Assembly: GCA_046484625.1 (NCBI GenBank)
Contig: JAWOIO010000079.1
Coordinates: 1-10,118 of the forward strand
DNA length: 10,118 nucleotides
From: DASUAO01 sp046484625
GTDB lineage: Bacteria; Actinomycetota; Acidimicrobiia; IMCC26256; PALSA-555
Direction of reading: 5' to 3'
The position numbers and the translations under genes were made by a program. This document shows, piece after piece, positions 5,238 to 10,118 of this stretch. Within the stretch, counting starts at the first letter, position 1; each line of letters starts with the position of its first letter. The notes beneath the pieces were generated by a model. The model made no database searches, had not been told where the DNA came from, and saw only the letters and a program-made list of their open reading frames with translations.

Positions 5238-6761
5238 GTGTCCGACTGGCGCGACGACGAGTTCCGTGACGACGAGTTCCCCGAGGAGTGGTCGCGGCCC
5301 GTGACCGAGGGGGTGCGCGTCCGCGACGAGGACGCCGACCCGTGGGGTGGCCAGGGTGACCTGGGGCCGGGACCCGTTGGCGACTCGACGAACCCGGGCG
5401 GTGACCGGTTCGCGCTCCCTGGCGACGACGACTGGTCGGCGTCGGCCGACCTCGGCGGCGGCGGTGCCGCCGACACCGGCCTCCAGCACTGGACCGAGGC
5501 TCCGACCGGACAGGTGCCCCACTCCGTCGGCGGTGGTTCCGCGGGTGGGCCGGGGTCCGGTGAGGGCGACGACTTCGACTCGTGGTCCGCGCTCCCGGGG
5601 CCGCGCTTCCGACTCGGCGAGTCGGACTGGGCCACCGACGACTTCGGCGGTGGGCTCCACAAGGACGACTCCACCTCCGTCGGCGCACTCGCCGACGACC
5701 CCGACGCGTTCGTGCCCCCGGGCCGCGAGGGCAGAGGCCGACGGGGGCGGCGCGGGCGACGTGAGCGGCCGGCCACGGATGCTCCGCATGCCGATCCCCA
5801 CGGCGAGGCAGGCTCGGGGACGCATGCACGCGTGGGTGGGCTCGAAGGTCCTCCACCGGCCGCGCCCGGGTACGAGCACGGGTACGACCAGGGCTACGAG
5901 CAGGGTTACGACCAGGGTTACGACCAGGACGGCTACGACGAGGCCGCGGCGGGCTCCGACCTGCCGAGCCGACTGATCACCGGGGTGATCGTCGCGGCGA
6001 TCGCGCTCGCGGCGTTCGCCGCGGGGCGTCCGGCTGCCACCTTCTTCGTCACGGTGATCATGGGCGCGTGCGCGTTCGAGCTCTACGAGGCGTTCCGTCG
6101 CGCCGGCTATCACACGGCCACGGCGGTCGGGTTGCTCGGCACCGTCGCGATCGTGCCGATCGCCTACAGCCAGGGCGAGCGCGCCTACCCGCTGGTCATG
6201 GTGCTCGTCGTGGTGTTCACGTTCCTCTGGTACCTGTTCGAGGTCGTGCACGCCCGTCCGACGATCAACATCGGGCTCACGCTGCTGGTCTTCGGCTGGA
6301 TCGGGATCATGGGCGGCTTCGCGGGGCTGCTGCTCGCGCCGGACCCCGGCGGCACCGGCCTGCTCCTCGGCGTCGCGCTCTGCGCGATCGGGTCCGACGT
6401 GGCCGCGTACTTCACGGGCCGCGCCATGGGCCGAACCCCACTCATGCCCAACGTCTCGCCCCACAAGACGATCGAGGGCCTCATCGGAGGGTTGGTCGTC
6501 TCCGTGGTGCTCGGCGGGATCGTCGGCAGCACGCTCTCGCCGTGGTCCGACAAGGGCATCGGCGCCGGCATCGCGCTGGGCTTCCTCGTCGGCATCACCG
6601 CCCCGATCGGCGACCTCGTCGAGTCGATGGTGAAGCGTGACCTGGGCCTCAAGGACATCGGGTCGTTCCTCCCCGGGCACGGAGGGTTCCTCGACCGCTT
6701 CGATGCCATCCTCTTCACGCTCCCGGTCTCGTACTACCTGGCGCTGCAGCTCTTCTCGTGA
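5238..6761 (+). CDS. cdsA: Phosphatidate cytidylyltransferase with long acidic N-terminal extension
   Basis: CdsA condenses phosphatidic acid and CTP to CDP-diacylglycerol, the branch-point precursor of bacterial phospholipids, in the cytoplasmic membrane. The catalytic part is residues ~244-507: a series of hydrophobic segments followed by the full family signature at 463-489 (SMVKRDLGLKD, then GHGGFLDRFD, with Lys466, Arg467, Asp473, His481, Asp486 and Asp489), which binds metal and CTP. That part alone is about 264 residues, near the normal whole enzyme. The first ~240 residues are acidic and rich in Gly, Asp, Ser and Pro, with a duplicated DDEF at the start, a short RGRRGRRGRRER basic patch (about 168-179), and six GY(D/E)x repeats at 211-235; no domain is recognised and it is probably disordered and cytoplasmic. 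The start is GTG 5238 after GAGGGGAG (5226-5233). The stop overlaps dxr by 4 bases. Confidence 0.93.
   Translation: MSDWRDDEFRDDEFPEEWSRPVTEGVRVRDEDADPWGGQGDLGPGPVGDSTNPGGDRFALPGDDDWSASADLGGGGAADTGLQHWTEAPTGQVPHSVGGGSAGGPGSGEGDDFDSWSALPGPRFRLGESDWATDDFGGGLHKDDSTSVGALADDPDAFVPPGREGRGRRGRRGRRERPATDAPHADPHGEAGSGTHARVGGLEGPPPAAPGYEHGYDQGYEQGYDQGYDQDGYDEAAAGSDLPSRLITGVIVAAIALAAFAAGRPAATFFVTVIMGACAFELYEAFRRAGYHTATAVGLLGTVAIVPIAYSQGERAYPLVMVLVVVFTFLWYLFEVVHARPTINIGLTLLVFGWIGIMGGFAGLLLAPDPGGTGLLLGVALCAIGSDVAAYFTGRAMGRTPLMPNVSPHKTIEGLIGGLVVSVVLGGIVGSTLSPWSDKGIGAGIALGFLVGITAPIGDLVESMVKRDLGLKDIGSFLPGHGGFLDRFDAILFTLPVSYYLALQLFS
5868..5942 (+). repeat. Six 12-bp repeats in cdsA (GYDQ-type)
   Basis: In-frame units begin at 5868, 5880, 5892, 5904, 5916 and 5931 and encode GYEH, GYDQ, GYEQ, GYDQ, GYDQ and GYDE; one extra Asp codon separates the fifth from the sixth. 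They occupy residues 211-235, just before the first membrane segment. Regular Tyr spacing of four with acidic and amide residues is typical of low-complexity linkers; the codons vary (GGG, GGC, GGT for Gly), so the array is not a very recent duplication. Confidence 0.9.
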
Positions 6762-7891
6762 CGCGACGGCGCGTCGCGGTGCTCGGGTCGACCGGGTCGG
6801 TCGGCACCCAGGCGCTCGACGTCGTGCGCAACCACCGGGACCACTACGAGGTCGTGGCGCTGGCGGCCGGGCGCAACACCGACCTGTTGGCCGCTCAGGC
6901 CGCCGAGTTCGATGTGCCTGCCGCGCGCGCCCGCTCCGGCGTCGGCGACACCGAGGTCCTCGCGGAGCTGGCCGCGTTGGACGACGTCGACGTCGTGCTC
7001 AACGCCGTCGTCGGGTTCGCCGGCCTCCCGGTCACGATCGCCGCACTGCGCGCGGGCAAGCGCCTCGCACTCGCGAACAAGGAGAGCCTCATCGCGGGTG
7101 GCCCGGTCGTGCGGGCCGCGCGGGACGAGGGCGGCGGCGAGATCGTCCCGGTCGACTCGGAGCACTCTGCGCTCTACCAGGCGCTGCGAGGCGGTGCGAT
7201 CGACGAGGTCGCGGCGGTCATCCTCACTGCGAGCGGGGGGCCGTTCCGAGGTCGCACCCGCGACGATCTCGCCCTCGTGACGCTCGAGGATGCGCTGAAG
7301 CACCCCACGTGGGACATGGGCGCCAAGATCACGATCGACTCGTCGACGCTGATGAACAAGGGCCTCGAGGTGATCGAGGCCCATGAGCTCTTCGACGTCG
7401 ACTACGACCGGGTGCAGGTGGTCGTGCACCCGCAGTCGGTCGTGCACGGGATGGTCGAGTTCTGCGACGGCGCGGTGCTCGCCCAGCTGTCGATGCCCGA
7501 CATGCGCCTGCCCATCGGACTCGCCCTCGGGGCGCCCGATCGACTCGACGAGCCCTTCGGTGCGATCGACTGGACGACCCTCGGTTCGCTCACGTTCGAG
7601 CCGCCCGACACCGAGGCCTTCCCCTGTCTCGCCCTGGCCTACGAGGCCGGGCGAAACGGCGGCGGAGCGCCGGCGGTGCTGTCGGCCGCCAACGAGGTGG
7701 CCGTGGAGGCGTTCCTCGACCGGCGGATCCCGTGGCTGGCGATCTCCGACGTCAACGGCGCGGTCCTGGAGGCCGCGGCGGGCGCGGGCGAGACCGGGAA
7801 CGTTCGGGACGTCCCCGACGTTCTCGAAGCTGACCACGCGGCTCGCGCGCGGGCCCGTGCGATCGTCGAGGCCATGGAGCGCCCGAATTGA
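6758..7891 (+). CDS. dxr: 1-deoxy-D-xylulose 5-phosphate reductoisomerase
   Basis: Dxr (IspC) rearranges and reduces DXP to 2-C-methyl-D-erythritol 4-phosphate with NADPH and a divalent metal, the committed step of the MEP isoprenoid pathway and the target of fosmidomycin. The NADPH fold opens with GSTGSVG (residues 10-16). Metal ligands are Asp133 and Glu135 in PVDSEHSALYQ and Glu204 in MNKGLEVIEA. Substrate contacts include Ser159 in TASGGPF, His182 and Trp185 in the flexible HPTWDMG loop, Asn200 and Lys201. The HPQSVVHGMVEF and SAANEVAVEAFL blocks of the C-terminal region are also present. The product is 377 residues, slightly under the usual ~390. The start is GTG 6758, which overlaps the cdsA stop as GTGA; no Shine-Dalgarno is visible, so it probably relies on ribosomes arriving from cdsA. 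Confidence 0.97.
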   Translation: MTRRRVAVLGSTGSVGTQALDVVRNHRDHYEVVALAAGRNTDLLAAQAAEFDVPAARARSGVGDTEVLAELAALDDVDVVLNAVVGFAGLPVTIAALRAGKRLALANKESLIAGGPVVRAARDEGGGEIVPVDSEHSALYQALRGGAIDEVAAVILTASGGPFRGRTRDDLALVTLEDALKHPTWDMGAKITIDSSTLMNKGLEVIEAHELFDVDYDRVQVVVHPQSVVHGMVEFCDGAVLAQLSMPDMRLPIGLALGAPDRLDEPFGAIDWTTLGSLTFEPPDTEAFPCLALAYEAGRNGGGAPAVLSAANEVAVEAFLDRRIPWLAISDVNGAVLEAAAGAGETGNVRDVPDVLEADHAARARARAIVEAMERPN

Positions 7892-7901
7892 AGGGCATGA
7901 G

Positions 7902-9125
7902 GTGAAGGATCCGCTCGAGGAAGCATCCGCCGACGTCGATCGGCGCGGTGCGACCTACATCCTCCTGGCCATCGTCGGCGGGCTGATCGCGCTCGCGATC
8001 TTCAAGCCGTCGAGCCGCGACGTGCTCGCGTTGGTCGTCGGCATCATCGCCATGATCATGCTGCACGAGGCCGGGCACTTCATCGCCGCCCGCCGTGCCG
8101 GGATGAAGGCCTCCGAGTTCTTCGTGGGGTTCGGGCCGCGGCTGTGGTCGTTCCGGCGCGGCGAGACCGAGTTCGGCGTGAAGGCGATCCCTGCCGGCGG
8201 GTACGTGCGCATCCTCGGGATGAGCAACCTGGAGGACGTCGACCCCGCCGACGAGCCGCGCGCGTACCGCAACGGCACCACGAAGAACCGCCTCGTCGTG
8301 GTGATGGCGGGGGTCACCGTCAACGCGATCCTCGCGTTCTTCCTCTTCTACATCGTCATCGCGGGGCAGGGCCGGGTCGCCGAGGGGCCGAGCACCACGG
8401 TCGCCCAGATCACCCGGGGCTCCGCGGCAGCCGACGCGGGCCTGCGCAACGGCGACACGATCCGCGCGATCGATGGACGCGAGATCACCGGCTGGGAGCA
8501 GCTCAAGCGCGAGATCCAGTCCCGCGGCGGCGAGACGGCGATCTTCACGGTGGAGCGCAACGACCGACTCGTCGACCTCGAAGCGACCCCCAAGAGCCGT
8601 GACGGCGAGGGATTCCTGGGCGTCGCGCCGACGACGCAGTTCCGATCGGTGGGGGTGATCGCCGCCGTGCCCGAGACGTTCCGGGCGATGGGCGACATCA
8701 CGGTCGGGACCGCCAAAGGGCTCGCCGACCTGTTCTCTCCCTCGGGGGTCGCCGAGTACTCGAAGAACTTCACCGGAGGCGCGCCCGAACCCGGCACGCC
8801 CGAGGCCGACGCCCGGCCCCGCTCCCTCGTGGGCATCGTCGACGAGGGCAGCAGCATCATCGACGGCAACATGTGGGCGCTGCTGTGGTTGCTCGGCGGG
8901 ATCAGCCTGATCCTGGCGCTGTTCAACACCATCCCGCTCCTCCCGTTCGACGGCGGCCATGCGGCTGTCGTCATCTACGAATGGGTCGCATCGAAGATCA
9001 CCCGGCGCGACGTGCGGGTCGACTACCGCAAGCTGGTCCCGATGATCGCGGTGGTGCTCTTCGTCTTCCTCACGCTCGGACTGAGCGCGATGTTCCTCGA
9101 CATCCGACAGGCCGTGGGGAACTGA
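7902..9125 (+). CDS. rseP: RseP/Rip1-type site-2 intramembrane zinc metalloprotease
   Basis: Site-2 proteases cut membrane-spanning substrates, most often anti-sigma factors already trimmed by another protease, thereby releasing envelope-stress sigma factors. The zinc motif HEAGH is at residues 55-59, with Glu56 catalytic, and the third ligand Asp350 is in NTIPLLPFDGGH (342-353), almost the same as in mycobacterial Rip1. Between them lies a single PDZ domain (about 162-230) with its TRGSAAADAGLRNGD carboxylate-binding region. Membrane segments are predicted at roughly 18-34, 41-61, 131-154, 325-347 and 378-398; the first precedes the HExxH helix and is extra relative to the four-segment core. 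The product is 407 residues. The start is GTG 7902 with AAGGG at 7891-7895, 10 bases after the dxr stop. The frame is open further upstream, but that part is the shadow of dxr. Co-transcription with dxr is likely. Confidence 0.94.
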   Translation: MKDPLEEASADVDRRGATYILLAIVGGLIALAIFKPSSRDVLALVVGIIAMIMLHEAGHFIAARRAGMKASEFFVGFGPRLWSFRRGETEFGVKAIPAGGYVRILGMSNLEDVDPADEPRAYRNGTTKNRLVVVMAGVTVNAILAFFLFYIVIAGQGRVAEGPSTTVAQITRGSAAADAGLRNGDTIRAIDGREITGWEQLKREIQSRGGETAIFTVERNDRLVDLEATPKSRDGEGFLGVAPTTQFRSVGVIAAVPETFRAMGDITVGTAKGLADLFSPSGVAEYSKNFTGGAPEPGTPEADARPRSLVGIVDEGSSIIDGNMWALLWLLGGISLILALFNTIPLLPFDGGHAAVVIYEWVASKITRRDVRVDYRKLVPMIAVVLFVFLTLGLSAMFLDIRQAVGN

Positions 9126-9191
9126 GGCCGGGCCTGCAACTCTGCACGACATCTCCACGGAGCCAGCAGGGAGGAGCCGGACCGTCGACCG

Positions 9192-9205
9192 TAGGCTGGT
9201 GGTGA
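9192..9205 (+). promoter_or_regulatory. Candidate -10 (TAGGCT) for a leaderless ispG transcript
   Basis: TAGGCT at 9192-9197 matches TAnnnT and ends 7 bases before ATG 9205, the distance at which transcription normally begins. The message would thus start at or next to the start codon. Consistent with that, there is no Shine-Dalgarno within 5-10 bases of the ATG; the nearest, AGGGAGGAG at 9168-9176, is 28 bases away. Upstream, GACCGT is repeated at 9180-9185 and 9187-9192, and no TTGACA is seen. Confidence 0.5.
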
Positions 9206-10118
9206 TGCCTGCGCCCACGTTCACACGCCGGAAGACCCGCCAGGTCATGGTGGGCAAGGTCGCGGTCGGCGGGGATGCGCCGGTGTCCGTGCAGTCGATG
9301 ACCACCACGAAGACGGCCGACGTCGACGGGACCCTCGCGCAGATCTATGCGCTCGCGGCGGCCGGATGCGACATCGTGCGGTGCACGTGCAACGAGGAGG
9401 AAGCCGCCGAGGGGCTGGCGCAGATCGTGCCGCGCTCGCCGGTGCCGATCGTCGCCGACATCCACTTCCAGTACCGGCTCGCGCTCGCGGCGATGGAGGC
9501 CGGCGTCCACGCGCTCCGGCTCAACCCCGGGAACATCCGCAAGCCCGAGCACATCAAGATTGTCGCCGCCGAGGCGCGCGACCGCGGCCTGCCCATCCGC
9601 ATCGGCGTGAACGCAGGGTCGCTCGACCCCGAGATCTTCGAGCGCCACGGCGGCGCGACCCCAGAGGCGCTCGTGGAGTCGGCGGTGAAGGAGCTCGCGT
9701 ACTTCCGGGAGGTCGACTTCGAGGACGTGAAGATCTCGGTGAAGGCGTCGAACGTCGCCCTGATGATCGACGCCTACCGACTGCTGTCGGAGACGGTCGA
9801 CCACCCGCTGCATCTCGGTGTCACCGAGGCCGGGCCACCTCCGGCGGGGCTGGTGAAGTCGACTGCCGGCATCGGGACGCTGCTCGCCGAGGGCATCGGC
9901 GACACCATCCGCTTCTCCCTCACCGCCGACCCGGTGGAGGAGGCCCGCGCCGGGCGGGTCCTGCTCGAGTCGCTCGGGCTGCGCGAGCGCAAGGGGCTCG
10001 ACCTCATCGCCTGCCCGAGCTGCGGTCGGGCGGAGGTCGACGTGATCAACGTGGCGAACGCGGCGCAGACCGCGCTCGAGGACCTCGACATCCCGATCCA
10101 GGTCGCGGTCATGGGTTG
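9205..10118 (+). CDS. ispG: 4-hydroxy-3-methylbut-2-enyl diphosphate synthase (flavodoxin/ferredoxin), 3' end cut by window
   Basis: IspG (GcpE) converts ME-cyclodiphosphate to HMBPP with a 4Fe-4S cluster, the step before IspH in the MEP pathway. The frame is open from ATG 9205 to the right edge: 304 residues plus two bases. The TIM-barrel part shows VSVQSMTTTKTAD (27-39), CDIVRCTCNEEE (55-66), ALRLNPGN, RIGVNAGSL, SVKASN, HLGVTEAG and the STAGIGTLLAEGIGDTIRFSL region, all typical. Cys270 and Cys273 (CPSCGR) are the first two cluster ligands; the third normally follows as G-C-x-V-N-G-P-G-E, and the window ends on the first two bases (TG) of exactly that codon. ATG 9205 was chosen because of the leaderless promoter; in-frame GTG codons at 9199 and 9202 are alternatives. 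It follows rseP after 79 bases. Confidence 0.95.
   Translation, partial: MPAPTFTRRKTRQVMVGKVAVGGDAPVSVQSMTTTKTADVDGTLAQIYALAAAGCDIVRCTCNEEEAAEGLAQIVPRSPVPIVADIHFQYRLALAAMEAGVHALRLNPGNIRKPEHIKIVAAEARDRGLPIRIGVNAGSLDPEIFERHGGATPEALVESAVKELAYFREVDFEDVKISVKASNVALMIDAYRLLSETVDHPLHLGVTEAGPPPAGLVKSTAGIGTLLAEGIGDTIRFSLTADPVEEARAGRVLLESLGLRERKGLDLIACPSCGRAEVDVINVANAAQTALEDLDIPIQVAVMG

Noticed and set aside
2747..5776. 1009-codon open frame on the - strand spanning pyrH to cdsA
   Set aside because: It runs opposite four well-identified genes plus their gaps, has low-complexity Arg/Pro/Gly/Asp-rich content and no family motif. Long antisense frames are expected where third positions are nearly all G or C.
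7383..7901. Upstream extension of the rseP frame giving a 580-residue protein
   Set aside because: The added part is Ser/Arg/Pro-rich, overlaps dxr out of frame, and a GTG with AAGGG at correct spacing exists at 7902.
7752..9308. 518-codon open frame on the - strand over rseP
   Set aside because: Opposite a clear site-2 protease, composition His/Arg/Asp-rich, no recognisable domain.
1..10118. New defence, mobile, CRISPR or secondary-metabolite system
   Set aside because: All nine genes belong to known families in a conserved housekeeping order; no transposase, integrase, spaced repeats or unknown gene set is present.
1..10118. tRNA, rRNA or other structured RNA genes
   Set aside because: The gaps are at most 203 bases and none shows a tRNA cloverleaf or recognisable ribosomal RNA sequence.

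Overview
The window is a high-GC, strongly GC3-biased stretch of bacterial chromosome. Nine genes, all on the + strand, cover nearly all of it. The order rpsB-tsf-pyrH-frr-(x)-cdsA-dxr-rseP-ispG, the Rip1-like RseP and the gaps carrying TAnnnT-type -10 hexamers without strong -35 boxes all point to Actinomycetota. A deep-branching class such as Acidimicrobiia is possible, but that is inference; no marker in the window fixes the class. There are no RNA genes, mobile elements or CRISPR arrays.

Layout. Positions 1-699 hold the 3' end of a PQQ-type beta-propeller gene. A 203-base gap (700-902) carries a candidate promoter and a structured leader. Next come the translation genes rpsB (903-1928) and tsf (1921-2766, overlapping by 8 bases), then pyrH (2795-3526) and frr (3614-4192). 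An exported alpha-carbonic anhydrase with its own promoter (4274-5089) follows, in the place where many bacteria keep uppS. After a 148-base gap rich in hairpins come cdsA (5238-6761), dxr (6758-7891, a 4-base GTGA overlap) and rseP (7902-9125). The last gene is ispG (9205 to the right edge, cut off), which is probably leaderless.

How the genes fit together. rpsB, tsf and frr supply ribosome assembly, elongation and recycling, and pyrH supplies UDP for nucleotide and envelope precursors. cdsA makes CDP-diacylglycerol for phospholipids. dxr and ispG are the second and the penultimate-type (4Fe-4S) steps of the MEP isoprenoid pathway. rseP is an intramembrane protease that usually releases envelope-stress sigma factors. 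This is a classic growth and envelope housekeeping cluster.

What stands out within otherwise ordinary genes: an S2 protein with a ~110-residue charged tail containing ten consecutive prolines and five PKxEE repeats; a CdsA with a ~240-residue acidic, probably disordered N-terminal extension ending in GYDQ-type repeats; the inserted Tat-type alpha-carbonic anhydrase; a 30-base imperfect inverted repeat just upstream of cdsA; and a UUCG-capped hairpin touching the pyrH Shine-Dalgarno. I found no evidence of a wholly new multi-gene system.
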